A stretch of DNA of 64,000 nt from Marinifilum sp. D714 (GCF_030851345.1 NZ_JALPNU010000004.1:1-64000), one strand, 5' to 3'; positions 10,232 to 19,406 are shown, counted from the first letter of the stretch. The notes: generated by a model from the sequence alone, not told the origin. A program made the numbers and translations.

Positions 10232-10317
10232 ATGAATATATTTGTCACAAATTCACCTTGCAATTATCTGAGCTAAACAGCTTAGGCTTTCCTTATTCTA
10301 TAGATATTATTAATTAA
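10232..10317 (+). pseudogene. Possible remnant of an RRM-type RNA-binding protein gene
   Basis: The ATG at 10232 has a near-ideal Shine-Dalgarno (ggaggaaagct) and encodes MNIFV, the usual start of small single-RRM proteins in Bacteroidota. Translation stops after 14 codons (10274). A different frame then reads LQLSELNSLGFPYSIDIIN up to 10317, which loosely resembles the L-x2-LF-x2-YG-x-V-x-S helix-strand region of an RRM. I infer a frameshifted, truncated remnant; the alternative is a short leader peptide. The resemblance is weak. Confidence 0.3.
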
Positions 10318-10385
10318 GAAGTAACGGAGGCGTAAGCCGCCCGATACGATTTTTGTACACCTAAAAATTTAATGGAGGAAAAATT

Positions 10386-10819
10386 ATGAGTACAACTATG
10401 AGTAAACCTGAGCTCTATTAAAAATATGGCCACAGTTTGAATTGATTTTGAGTAGAATTTTTTTCAAATTCTTGAAGGAATATAGGGATATTTCAAGAGG
10501 ATTTGAGGGAATTTATGCCAAAAGCAAGCAAATTCTTTTAAAAGTCATCTTCATCCAATCTTTACTTTAAAAAAAATTTCAAAATATCCCGATATTCTTT
10601 TATAATTTTTAAATCAAATCTTGAATAAATCTGACTTTATGTGTCTTATATTTTTAATTGAACTCAGGTTTTAATTGTGCCCCATTTGTGGAGCTCGTGA
10701 AATTTGAAACAGGAAAATGTTTCGAGGAAAAAGCAAAAATAAAGAGTTTAATTCATCATCATAAGCGAAAACGAAAATGCAACATAATAGCAATTTTAAA
10801 AAGAAATATGTACGAGTAA
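10386..10819 (+). pseudogene. Small reading frame apparently interrupted by a foldback element
   Basis: A GGAGG at 10374-10378 precedes an ATG at 10386 encoding MSTTMSK, after which the frame enters the foldback repeat and stops at 10419. On the other side of the repeat a frame is open from 10673 to 10819 (48 codons, NCAPFVELVKFETGKCFEEK followed by a basic KRKRK stretch) and looks protein-like. I infer one small gene split by an insertion at about 10404. No family recognised. The right part overlaps the annotated MATE start. Confidence 0.3.
10404..10671. repeat. 268-bp foldback (MITE-like) element
   Basis: The outer arms 10407-10427 and 10648-10668 are inverted copies matching at 19 of 21 positions (cctgagYtcWattaaaaatat); aaa/ttt extends them to 10404-10671. 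Inner arms 10478-10493 and 10582-10597 (gaatatagggatattt) match at 15 of 16. Both pairs share exactly the same centre of symmetry (10537.5), so there has been no net insertion or deletion between the arms. There is no transposase frame inside. Size, terminal inverted repeats and lack of coding sequence suggest a non-autonomous mobile element. Confidence 0.6.
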
Positions 10820-12219
10820 AAACAATTGACCGAGTGTGGCAATTGTGGAAAATAATTAAGGATGCCTTATCGGGCGAAGAAAGAGATTATACCAATGGGA
10901 AAATTGGGAAAGCCCTATTTATGTTGGCTATACCTATGGTATTGGAAATGGTCTTTGAATCGGTTTTTGCTATAGCCGATATCTTTTTTGTATCCCAACT
11001 CGGCGATGATGCAGTCGCAACTGTGGGGATTACTGAATCGATAACCACCATTGTATATGCCATAGGGTTTGGTTTATCAATGGCAACAACAGCTTTGGTA
11101 GCCCGTAGAGTTGGTGAAAAGAAGTTCGAGAAAGCTGCAAAAGTCTCAGCACAGGCCATTGTAACCGGAGCGATAGCATCAGTTTTTATCGCGATAGTAG
11201 GAATTTTCTTTTCAAAAGACTTGCTGCGATTAATGGGAGCAAATTCTACCATTGTGAATGAGATGTCGGGTTATGCAACCATTATTCTGAGCAGTAACAT
11301 GATTATCATGTTGCTATTTATTAACAATGCGATATTTCGATCAGCAGGAGATGCCTCACTTTCCATGCGTGTTTTGATTATTGCCAACGGTTTAAATATC
11401 ATTCTTGATCCATTATTGATTTTTGGTTTAGGACCAATTCCTGCGATGGGCGTTGAAGGAGCTGCAATAGCAACTAGTATTGGTAGAGGATTGGCTGTGA
11501 TATACCAGTTTATTTTGCTGTTTAAAGGCAGTGGAAAGATACACATCAAAATAGAGCATTTTACCTTGCGATGGAAAACCATCAAGAAATTAATAAACCT
11601 GTCGCTTGGAGGAATAGGACAGAATATTATTGCAACCTCAAGTTGGATTGGTTTGATGAGGATAATGGCCGAGTTTGGTAGTGCTGCCATTGCGGGATAT
11701 ACCATTGCAATCCGTATTTTGATATTTATTCTGTTGCCATCCTGGGGATTGAGCAATGCGGCAGCTACTTTGGTAGGACAAAATCTAGGTGCTAATCAAC
11801 CGGAACGTGCTGAAAAATCGGTATGGGCTGCAGGAAGAATTAATGTAGCGTTTCTTGGTTTAATAGGAATAATATTCTTCTTGTTTCCAACTTATTTTAT
11901 TGAATTATTTACCGATGATCAGGGGATTGTAGTGAATGGAATTCAAGCGTTAAAAATTATTAGCTGCGGATTTATTTTTTACGGAATGGGTATGGTATTA
12001 CTGAATTCGATTAATGGAGCAGGCGATACACAAACGCCAACAATATTGAACCTGATTAGTTTCTGGATTGTGGAAATTCCAGTTGCTTATGTGCTGGCAA
12101 TTCAATTTAGTTGGAACCAAAATGGCGTATTTTATGCCATCCTTATTGCTGAGGCAGTTCTAACACTAATCGCCTTGTATTGGTTTAAAACAGGGAGGTG
12201 GAAGCTTAAGAAAGTATAA
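10777..12219 (+). CDS. MATE family efflux transporter (first of two)
   Basis: About 480 residues with twelve predicted membrane segments in two MatE halves. The first half starts at GKALFMLAIPMVLEMVFESV (about residue 46), with ADIFFVSQLG in TM2 and DPLLIFGLGPIPAMGVEGAA later; the second half includes SWGLSNAAATLVGQNLGANQ. MATE proteins export drugs or metabolites in exchange for Na+ or H+. The N-terminal ~35 residues are basic and soluble and lie over the broken small frame upstream. The ATG at 10777 has no Shine-Dalgarno, and the GTG before WQLWKIIKDAL is an alternative start closer to the usual family N-terminus. Substrate unknown. Confidence 0.9.
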   Translation: MQHNSNFKKKYVRVKTIDRVWQLWKIIKDALSGEERDYTNGKIGKALFMLAIPMVLEMVFESVFAIADIFFVSQLGDDAVATVGITESITTIVYAIGFGLSMATTALVARRVGEKKFEKAAKVSAQAIVTGAIASVFIAIVGIFFSKDLLRLMGANSTIVNEMSGYATIILSSNMIIMLLFINNAIFRSAGDASLSMRVLIIANGLNIILDPLLIFGLGPIPAMGVEGAAIATSIGRGLAVIYQFILLFKGSGKIHIKIEHFTLRWKTIKKLINLSLGGIGQNIIATSSWIGLMRIMAEFGSAAIAGYTIAIRILIFILLPSWGLSNAAATLVGQNLGANQPERAEKSVWAAGRINVAFLGLIGIIFFLFPTYFIELFTDDQGIVVNGIQALKIISCGFIFYGMGMVLLNSINGAGDTQTPTILNLISFWIVEIPVAYVLAIQFSWNQNGVFYAILIAEAVLTLIALYWFKTGRWKLKKV

Positions 12220-12230
12220 AGTATAAAGAA

Positions 12231-12256
12231 CTGACAGCGTTCATTGAACCTGTCAG
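12231..12256 (+). terminator. Hairpin after the MATE gene, possible terminator
   Basis: Stem ctgacag...ctgtcag with an inner gttca/tgaac pairing. The T run that follows is short and displaced, so termination is only possible. Confidence 0.4.
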
Positions 12257-12787
12257 AGTCTTTTAAGTTTATGATTTGAGCTTTGGATTTGAAACTTGGA
12301 ATTTCTCTATTTTCAATCACTTGCTTTTCTTCCTAATATGTAATTGGTGAAATCTTCAGAATCAACACATTGTCCGCTGCTCTTGGGTGTTAGGAATTAT
12401 CCGATTTGAGAGAAAGTTTTATAATAACACCCAAACCATGACTTTTCTGTTCAGTAAACAACTGGAGATTATATTTGTTGACCAATAAAATTGTAGGTTG
12501 AACATTTATAATGAAGGGATTTGAATATACTTTGGGAAGGTGAGATATATTTTATAAGGGTGTTATGGTGTATGCAAAGTAAATGGGGAATGGATTTTAT
12601 TTATAGATTATGTTTGTATTGTATGTATTTTTATTTAACTTTATGTATCTATTGTCATTCTTAATAACAAGAATATCATTTCATTATTGATTTATAATGT
12701 TGCAATGTGAGTCTATGTTGACTTGAGGGGGCATTGTAATTATTTTTATTTGACGATTTATTCTATTTCTAAATTGAATTGAAAATT
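12257..12787. other. Non-coding stretch upstream of the broken kinase
   Basis: About 530 bp without a credible gene. The only clear structure is a perfect 10-bp inverted repeat, 12383-12392 (ttgggtgtta) with 12425-12434 (taacacccaa), around a 32-nt loop. The right part is AT-rich and presumably holds the old kinase promoter, but no clear TAnnTTTG element was found. Confidence 0.4.
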
Positions 12788-15098
12788 ATGTCAGAAATTG
12801 TAAGGTATAAGATTTCCAGTAGCATTTTGAATAAATGGCAAGATATGTTGAATCTCATTTCAAATACGTTCAATATTTCGAATATAATGATTGCTCAGAT
12901 TAAAGAATCAAATCTTGAGCTTTTATTAAAAAGTGATACATGCGACAAAGCATTAAGGTTCGAGAATCAAGAATATTTAGATCTTGTAAAGAAGTTAGCT
13001 GTAATAAAAGAAATTAGTTCTGATGATTTAGTACTTAACAATTTTAATAATCTCAATTATTTTGGATATCCACTTAAATTTTCGAATTGAGATTTGTTTG
13101 GAGTTTTATACGTTGCTAATGAGGAGGAAACGAAATTCGATACAGGTACAAAATGTTCGCTGGTAGAATTCCGAAAGATTATAGAGTCTGATTTAAAAAT
13201 ATTGTATCAGGAAGAAATGAATAAGTTCTTTTTAGAGGAGTATGATTTAGAAAATCAGAAGCTTGTAGAGAAATTATTGAAAAGTGAAATGAAGTATAAG
13301 ACACTTTTTTCAACATCAAATTCAGCCATAGCTATTCTTGAACCAATTAGGAATGAAGTAGGAGAATTGGTGGATTTACTCTACAAGGATATGAATCCGG
13401 CAAATGAAGAAATAATAGAGATCTCTAAATACAATGCTATTGGTAAGACTTTGTTGGAATTGTTTCCAAATACTGAACCTGAATGGATTGCTTACTTTAA
13501 ATCGGTTATAAATGATTTCAAGAACACCAATTTTTACTCCTATCATTCGGATATTGGGAAGTTCATTTATGTAGATTCATTTCCGTTAAGTGATGAGGAA
13601 TTTGCGATTTCGGTGGTAGATTTAACCGATAAGGTTAAATTGAAGGAGAAGTTAAGTGAAGAATAGATACAAGAATATTTTTTACGGTAGTTCATCTGTA
13701 ATGATGCTTGTATCGCCAGAAAATGGGTTGATAAAAGATGTGAATGAAAGTGCTTGTGAGTTCTATGGTTATTCAAAAAGTGAACTGCTAAATCTTAAAA
13801 TTTGGGATTTAAATATTGCAGGAGAAGTTTCTGTTTGGGATAACATTAAGAGAGCCAAAATTAACCCCAAAAAGCTTTTTAAAGCTCAACATCGCATTGC
13901 ATCGGGAGAAATTAAAGATGTTGAAATTTCATCAGGTGTTGTTATGGTTGATGGGAAAGAACTTTTACACTCTGTAATACGGGATGTGACGGAGAGAAAT
14001 AAGAATTTGCTTAAACTAACTAAACTATCAAATGCGGTTGAGCAAAGTTTAGCATCAATAGTAATAACGAACACCAATGGTGAGATAGAATATGTGAATC
14101 CGACATTCTGCAAGGAGACAGGATATGATCTTGGAGAGCTAATAGGAGAAAATCCAAGGATTTTAAAATCAGGCAAACATTCAGCTATTATTTACAAAGA
14201 TTTGTGGCAAAAAATATCGTCGGGTGAAAAGTGGGAAGGAGAATTTTATAACAAACGTAAAGACTCTAGTTATTATTGGGAATCGGCTTCCATTTCACCT
14301 GTGCTTGACGATGAAAATAGTATCATAGGATACTTAAAAGTTGGATTGGATATTACAGAAAAAAAGCTTACTGAAGCCAAATTAACGCAAGCACTGATTA
14401 AGGCAGAAGAAAATGACAGACTTAAAACGGCTTTCCTGGCTAACCTTAGTCATGAAGTTAGAACTCCACTAAATGGTTTGTTGGGATTTACTGATTTTAT
14501 TGCTGATGATAATGTGACAAATGAAGAAAGGAAAGAATATGCTTCAATAATAAAAGATTGTGGAAATCAGCTTATGAGTATAATGGATGATATATTGGAT
14601 GCTTCATTGTTGGAGGCAAAGAAATTACAAATAAATGTAGATCGTTTTTATCTTGATCCATTTTTATCTGGGCTAAAAAACCTTCATTCGGTTGAGGCTG
14701 AAAAAAAGAAATTAAGTGTAAAGTTGGATTACATGTTTAACCCAAATTTTGAAATACATACTGATAAAGGTAAACTGCTCCAGGTTTTTAATAATTTGAT
14801 TCGCAATGCCATTAAATTTACCAAAAAAGGTGAGATTATCATTGGTTGTGAAAGTTTAAAAGATGTTGTTCTTTTTTATGTGCAGGATACAGGAATAGGA
14901 ATATCTTCGGAGCATCAGAAGATTATTTTTAGCCGTTTCAGACAGGTTGAAAATCACCTTATCAGACAACATGGAGGAATAGGGCTTGGACTATCCATTT
15001 CGAAAGACATTGTAGAGTTATTGGGAGGTGAATTGTGGGTAGAATCCGAAGTTGGCCAAGGCTCAAAATTTAGTTTTACAATTCCGAAAAAGTATTAA
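12788..15098 (+). pseudogene. PAS sensor histidine kinase broken by a nonsense codon and a frameshift
   Basis: Three adjacent frames together make one kinase. 12788-13090 is the first part of a GAF-like domain ending YPLKFSN, then an in-frame TGA (13088-13090), then DLFGVLYVANEE in the same frame; a GGA to TGA change would explain this. The second part (to 13666) has one PAS domain and ends KEKLSEE*. The next frame begins RYKNIFYGSSSVMML, so the usual SEERYRNIF junction is split by a one-base frameshift near 13660-13667. Downstream are two more PAS domains, a HisKA H-box (FLANLSHEVRTPLNG, His codon at 14451) and HATPase_c motifs (NLIRNAIKFT, DTGIGI, GGIGLGLSI). There is no receiver domain or transmembrane segment. 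The C-terminal half could still be translated from 13656. Confidence 0.85.
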
Positions 15099-15108
15099 TG
15101 AATAAATA

Positions 15109-15143
15109 AAAAAGCTCGCAAAGAATATCTCTGCGAGCTTTTT
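15109..15143. terminator. Bidirectional terminator between the kinase and rlmD
   Basis: Stem 15109-15120 / 15132-15143 (aaaagctcgca / tgcgagctttt) with A and T flanks, between convergent genes. Confidence 0.88.
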
Positions 15144-15163
15144 ATATTTTAAGCATGAAAAAC

Positions 15164-16573
15164 TTAACGTTTCTCCAACTGCACAATATTCTCCACATGA
15201 TGAGTGTGTGGGAACATGTCGACAGCTTGTACTTTGGTTACTTTGTAGGCTTCGTTCATTAGTGCTAAATCGCGAGCTTGAGTTGCCGAGTTACAACTAA
15301 CGTAAACAATGCGTTTTGGAGCTGCGTGCAGAATAGTTTCCACTACATCAACATGCATACCGGCACGTGGTGGATCAACAATCATGGTATCAGGTTGACC
15401 GTGAAGCTCGATAAATTCTTTGGTTAGAACATTTTTCATGTCACCAGCAAAGAATTTTGTATTGTTAATTCCGTTGATTTGAGAGTTTACCTTAGCATCT
15501 TCAATGGCTTCTGGTACATATTCGATACCAATAACCTGCTTGGCTTGTTTTGCTACGAAATTGGCAATGGTTCCAGTTCCCGTGTACAAATCGTAAACCA
15601 CTTCGTCGCCTGTTAGTTCAGCAAATTCGCGAGTTTTGCAGTACAATTCGTAAGCTTGATCGGAATTGGTTTGGTAGAAGGATTTTGGACCAATTTTAAA
15701 TTTCAAATCTTCCATTTGCTCGAAGATATGATCTCGTCCTTTAAACAATACTACCTCCTGATCGGTAATAGTATCATTTGCCTTTTCGTTGATCACATAC
15801 ATTAATGATGTGATTTCAGGGAATTTTTCAACCAAATGATTCAGTAATGCCTCTCTCTTTTCCACATCTTCGTGGTAGAAAGTAACAATTACCATATTCT
15901 CACCTGTAGATGCAGTTCTAATGATTAATGTTCTTAGGAATCCTTCGTGATTGCGGATATCGAAGAAGCTTAAATCATTGGCAAAAGCAAATTCCTTAAT
16001 GGCCATTCTAATGGCATTCGAAGGTTCTGGTTGTAGGTGACATTTGTTGATGTCAACAACCTTATCGAACAATCGGGGAACATGAAAACCAACTGCAGGA
16101 GTGCGGTTTAAATCTTTACCGCTGGCAATTTCCTCGTTGGTTAAATATCTCTTGCTAGAGAAGGTATACTCCAACTTGTTACGATAGAATTCGGTTTTGG
16201 CTGAAGCCAATATTTCATTAACCTCTGGCAATTCAACTTTACCAATTCTTTCCAAATTGTCGATTACTTCCTGTTGCTTGAACTTTAACTGTTCTTCGTA
16301 TGGCAAATTTTGCCACTTGCATCCACCACAAACACCAAAGTGCTCACAAAAGGCATCTTTTTTTAATGGAGAATGTTCGTGAAAGAAAACAGGATTACCT
16401 TCCATATAACTTTTGCGTTTTTTGGTAACCTGTACATCCACTACATCGCCTGGAATTACGTTTGTAACAAACAGCACTTTTTCATCCACTTTTGCGATGG
16501 CCTTTCCTTCGGCGGCTAACTTCTCAATTCTAATGTTTTGCAGAAGGGGTTTTCTGTTTCTTTTTCTTCCCAC
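15164..16573 (-). CDS. rlmD: 23S rRNA (uracil-C5)-methyltransferase, RlmD/TrmA family
   Basis: SAM-dependent RNA m5U methyltransferase. From the N-terminus: a TRAM-like OB region (IEKLAAEGKAIAKV, later GDVVDVQV), an iron-sulfur motif CEHFGVCGGCKW with a later NKCHL as probable fourth ligand, the SAM site VYDLYTGTGTIANF, DPPRAG, and the catalytic cysteine in VYVSCNSATQARDL. I place the start at the GTG at 16573 (VGRKRNRKPLLQN), giving 469 residues and the usual family N-terminus. The longer frame to 16657 gains only a translation of tandem-repeat DNA (MTIRLFDYSTFRLFDF). RlmD versus RlmC/RlmCD position specificity cannot be told apart here. Confidence 0.88.
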   Translation of the reverse strand: MGRKRNRKPLLQNIRIEKLAAEGKAIAKVDEKVLFVTNVIPGDVVDVQVTKKRKSYMEGNPVFFHEHSPLKKDAFCEHFGVCGGCKWQNLPYEEQLKFKQQEVIDNLERIGKVELPEVNEILASAKTEFYRNKLEYTFSSKRYLTNEEIASGKDLNRTPAVGFHVPRLFDKVVDINKCHLQPEPSNAIRMAIKEFAFANDLSFFDIRNHEGFLRTLIIRTASTGENMVIVTFYHEDVEKREALLNHLVEKFPEITSLMYVINEKANDTITDQEVVLFKGRDHIFEQMEDLKFKIGPKSFYQTNSDQAYELYCKTREFAELTGDEVVYDLYTGTGTIANFVAKQAKQVIGIEYVPEAIEDAKVNSQINGINNTKFFAGDMKNVLTKEFIELHGQPDTMIVDPPRAGMHVDVVETILHAAPKRIVYVSCNSATQARDLALMNEAYKVTKVQAVDMFPHTHHVENIVQLEKR

Positions 16574-16614
16574 TTGTCTTATATTTTTAATTTGGGCACA
16601 AAGATATAAAAAGT

Positions 16615-16694
16615 CGAAAAGTCGAAAAGTCGAATAGTCAAAAAGTCGAATAGTCAAAAAGTTGAATAGTCAAAAAGTTGAATAGTCAAAAAGT
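16615..16694. repeat. Tandem repeat (two 8-mers plus four 16-mers)
   Basis: Two copies of cgaaaagt (16615-16630) are followed by four copies of YgaatagtcaaaaagT (16631-16646, 16647-16662, 16663-16678, 16679-16694), differing only at the first base. The 16-mer is itself a degenerate double 8-mer. It lies immediately upstream of rlmD on the minus strand and is also upstream of the plus-strand lipoprotein gene. Copy number is likely to vary between strains. Confidence 0.9.
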
Positions 16695-16793
16695 CATATT
16701 ACATTTCCCGATACCCTATCTAAATACTTCTTCCTTTAATTTGTTATCTTTAGCAAGTATTCCAAAGCCACAAATCTTATTTATAATTTAACT

Positions 16794-17912
16794 ATGAACA
16801 AGCTACTTGCTGTTATCAGTTTGTTGTTGTTGGTGTCGTGCGGTACGCAACAACCAACAAAAGTTCCATGCTTTGCATGGCTTGGAGGTCCGGGCGAAGC
16901 AACCGACGCACAACTTTTACAAAAATTTACTGATTTAAAAGAAAAAGGAATTGATGCTTTGATGTATAATGGAGGGCATGATCCTGCCGTATATCAACGT
17001 GTGGGAAAAATTGCCAAAGAGGTTGGCCTGGAATTTCATACCTGGATACCAACAATGGTTCAAGGCAGAGATAAAAATATTCCCAAAGAGTTGTATGCCG
17101 TAAATGGAAATGGGGAATCGGCTTACGATAAACCAGCCTATGTAGATCACTATACGTTTTTGTGTCCCAACAAGGAGGAGGTATACAAATATCTTTCAAA
17201 CTTATATGTAACTATTGCTCGATTGCCAGAGGTTGATGGAGTACATTTGGATTATATTCGTTTCCCGGATGTAATTCTTGCAAAAGGATTGTGGGATAAG
17301 TATGGCTTGGTAATGGATAAGGAATATCCGGATTTTGATTATTGCTATTGCGATAAGTGTAAGGCTGATTTTAAGGAAAAAACAGGTGTCGAAATAACCG
17401 ATCAGGCTAAGGCAAGAGAATTGCAAGAGTGGAAAAAGTTTCGTCAGGATCTGATTACAAAAATTGTTAATCGATTGGTTGAAGATGTGCATGCCCAAGG
17501 TAAAGACATTACGGCAGCAGTATTTCCGGGACCACATTCACATGCAGTTAAAATGGTTCGTCAGGAATGGAATCAATGGAACTTGGATGCCTTCTTACCA
17601 ATGAATTATAATGATTTCTATTTGGAGGGAACCGAATGGATTGGTAAAATGTGTAAGGAGTCTGTTGAAAGTTTAAATGGAGAAAGACCAGTTTACAGTG
17701 GTTTGTTTATTTGTCCAAATCCAGATTCAAAAACAAAAGAAGCAGACCCTGAGAATCATGGCCTACTACCAGAAGAGATTGGAGAAGCAATTCGTGAATC
17801 GATGGTGAATGGTGCTTCAGGAATTTGTTTGTTTACACCTGGTAGGATGACAAAGGAACACTGGATAGAATTCGAAAAGGCGATTTATAAAGATTATTCG
17901 AAAGAGTATTAA
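16794..17912 (+). CDS. Lipoprotein, GHL10-like putative glycoside hydrolase
   Basis: 372 residues with a lipoprotein signal peptide (LLLLVSC, lipidated Cys at residue 16). The mature part is a TIM-barrel-like protein whose best landmark is DGVHLDYIRFP (about residue 144), typical of the GHL10/DUF4015-like putative glycosidases, where the Asp is thought to be catalytic. Others are FAWLGGPGEATD near the N-terminus, DYCYCDKCKADF (about 182, possibly a structural metal site) and DAFLPMNYNDFY (about 263). Expected to be periplasmic or outer-membrane attached. Substrate unknown. It ends in a terminator and is not in an operon. Confidence 0.8.
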   Translation: MNKLLAVISLLLLVSCGTQQPTKVPCFAWLGGPGEATDAQLLQKFTDLKEKGIDALMYNGGHDPAVYQRVGKIAKEVGLEFHTWIPTMVQGRDKNIPKELYAVNGNGESAYDKPAYVDHYTFLCPNKEEVYKYLSNLYVTIARLPEVDGVHLDYIRFPDVILAKGLWDKYGLVMDKEYPDFDYCYCDKCKADFKEKTGVEITDQAKARELQEWKKFRQDLITKIVNRLVEDVHAQGKDITAAVFPGPHSHAVKMVRQEWNQWNLDAFLPMNYNDFYLEGTEWIGKMCKESVESLNGERPVYSGLFICPNPDSKTKEADPENHGLLPEEIGEAIRESMVNGASGICLFTPGRMTKEHWIEFEKAIYKDYSKEY

Positions 17913-17916
17913 AAAT

Positions 17917-17946
17917 AAAAGGAGAACCTCTTAAGTTCTCCTTTTT
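17917..17946. terminator. Bidirectional terminator
   Basis: Stem 17917-17927 (aaaaggagaac) / 17935-17945 (gttctcctttt) flanked by A and T runs, between the GHL10-like gene and the convergent STAS-like gene. The latter's stop lies at the edge of the hairpin. Confidence 0.88.
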
Positions 17947-18386
17947 TATGATGCTTTTTTGTTTGATAGCTTTGATAATGCTTGATGGATTTGTAATGTT
18001 TTTTTGTTTTGACAATTCGAATTGATCCAATCTAAACCTGCCTTTTCAGAATTAAAAACTTTCATGGCAATGCCCAAATGTTTAACACCCTCAATAAGAA
18101 GCATGCTTTGTACAACCTGCGAAGGGGTATTGGTTAAAACGGCAATCTTTTTGGCATTTATTTTTTCTTTTAGAAAAAAACTGGTGTATCGTTCATTGTC
18201 TTTTACAGATGCTTCCAGGTTAAGACTTTTAATGTCTATTAAAATATCAACCGGGGAATCAAGCTTTAAGTTTTTGAATATAGATTTAAACTCCGAAACT
18301 AAAATTTTTTGATCAACCTTCTTATCACTACAAGCAATAACCAATTGCTTTTCTTTTTTCAAATATGAATATCTAATACAGCTCAT
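17946..18386 (-). CDS. STAS/SpoIIAA-like protein
   Basis: 146 residues, cytoplasmic. The pattern of a hydrophobic strand (PVDILIDIKSLN), a helix, a second strand (AKKIAVLTN) and a C-terminal segment (MKVFNSEKAGLDWINS) fits the SpoIIAA-like/STAS fold family found in many Bacteroidota as a small stand-alone gene. Such proteins are often lipid- or partner-binding; no phosphorylatable serine can be assigned. Role unknown. Single-gene unit. Confidence 0.65.
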   Translation of the reverse strand: MSCIRYSYLKKEKQLVIACSDKKVDQKILVSEFKSIFKNLKLDSPVDILIDIKSLNLEASVKDNERYTSFFLKEKINAKKIAVLTNTPSQVVQSMLLIEGVKHLGIAMKVFNSEKAGLDWINSNCQNKKTLQIHQALSKLSNKKAS

Positions 18387-18563
18387 TTCCTTTCTAATGG
18401 AATTTCATTTGTACTCATACAGAGTTCATTGATAAAAAATAGTTCGCAAATGTAATTCTTTTATAAAACTCTCAAAATGACTTTGCTTATGATTAAGGAT
18501 AAAATACTAAGTTTGCAACACTAAATAAACAACAACAAAACACAGCAAACACAATATTTAAGC

Positions 18564-19313
18564 ATGAATCATCTGTTTATACCCAACAATGGAAAAGTTG
18601 ACATGAATGACGTTGTTTTTGACGAACAACTTTTTTCACAGATTTCTCAGTTTTTAAGAGAATACGAACATGTTGAAATTCTTACAAAGTATGGATTGCC
18701 GGTTGTCAATAAGATATTGCTATACGGAAAATCGGGATGTGGTAAAACCATGACAGCAAAGGCAATTGCCAATAAACTGAATAAGAAAATCAAAACAATA
18801 AACCTTGGAAACATTATTTCTTCGAAATTAGGAGAGACTTCAAGAAATATTGCTTCGGCTTTTAAAATGATTGAAACACAAGAGGCCGTTTTGTTTTTCG
18901 ATGAGTTTGATTCTTTGGGAAAAGAACGAAACTATGACAACACCGATAGTAGTGAGATGAAACGTGTTGTGAATGGTATGATTCAGATGATGGATCACTT
19001 GCCAAAGAATTCAGTAATGATTGCAGCAACCAATCAAATTGATATGATTGATGAGGCTTTGATTCGCAGATTCGAACTGAAAATGGAATTTCAAAATCCT
19101 AAAAAACAGGATCTTGATCGATTGTATGACAAATTGTTGGCTCGTTTCCCTGAAGAGTATGCAAAAGTAAATCGTGTTTATGATATTTCTTTTGCTGAAG
19201 CCGAAAATATCGTAATGACTGAGGTGAAAGAGAATATCATTCAGTCGGAAATGTTGAAAAAGGCAGTTATTAGCGAACAGGCATCAGTGAACAGTGAGCA
19301 GTTATCGAATTAG
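18564..19313 (+). CDS. Stand-alone AAA ATPase
   Basis: 249 residues with one AAA module: Walker A GKSGCGKT (residues 55-62), Walker B VLFFDEFD (about 109-116), a sensor-1 region (SVMIAATNQ) and an arginine-finger-like ALIRRFE. The module resembles FtsH/spastin-type ATPases, but the protein lacks the peptidase and membrane parts, so it probably works with an unlinked partner or substrate. The last ~13 residues (SEQASVNSEQLSN) look like translated intergenic repeat (agtgaacagtgagcagt) rather than part of the fold, suggesting the stop codon was shifted into spacer DNA. Function unknown. Confidence 0.8.
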   Translation: MNHLFIPNNGKVDMNDVVFDEQLFSQISQFLREYEHVEILTKYGLPVVNKILLYGKSGCGKTMTAKAIANKLNKKIKTINLGNIISSKLGETSRNIASAFKMIETQEAVLFFDEFDSLGKERNYDNTDSSEMKRVVNGMIQMMDHLPKNSVMIAATNQIDMIDEALIRRFELKMEFQNPKKQDLDRLYDKLLARFPEEYAKVNRVYDISFAEAENIVMTEVKENIIQSEMLKKAVISEQASVNSEQLSN

Positions 19314-19323
19314 AATTTCTGAA

Positions 19324-19363
19324 GAGCAATTAATAATTATTCATTACTAATTATTAATTGCTC
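19324..19363. repeat. Perfect 16-bp inverted repeat
   Basis: 19324-19339 (gagcaattaataatta) is the exact reverse complement of 19348-19363, with an 8-nt loop. It lies between the AAA ATPase and the ABC-F gene. There is no T run, so an extruding palindrome or transcript-stabilising hairpin is as likely as a terminator. Confidence 0.85.
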
Positions 19364-19406
19364 ATTCTTCATTATTTTTGTCGCCACATCTTAAAAAGGA
19401 ATTAAT

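Noticed and set aside
11271-11756. 161-residue minus-strand frame within the MATE gene
   Set aside because: Reverse reading of membrane-helix codons gives long hydrophobic frames; no motif, no promoter.
16615-16694. CRISPR array
   Set aside because: The repeats are contiguous with no spacers; it is a simple tandem repeat.
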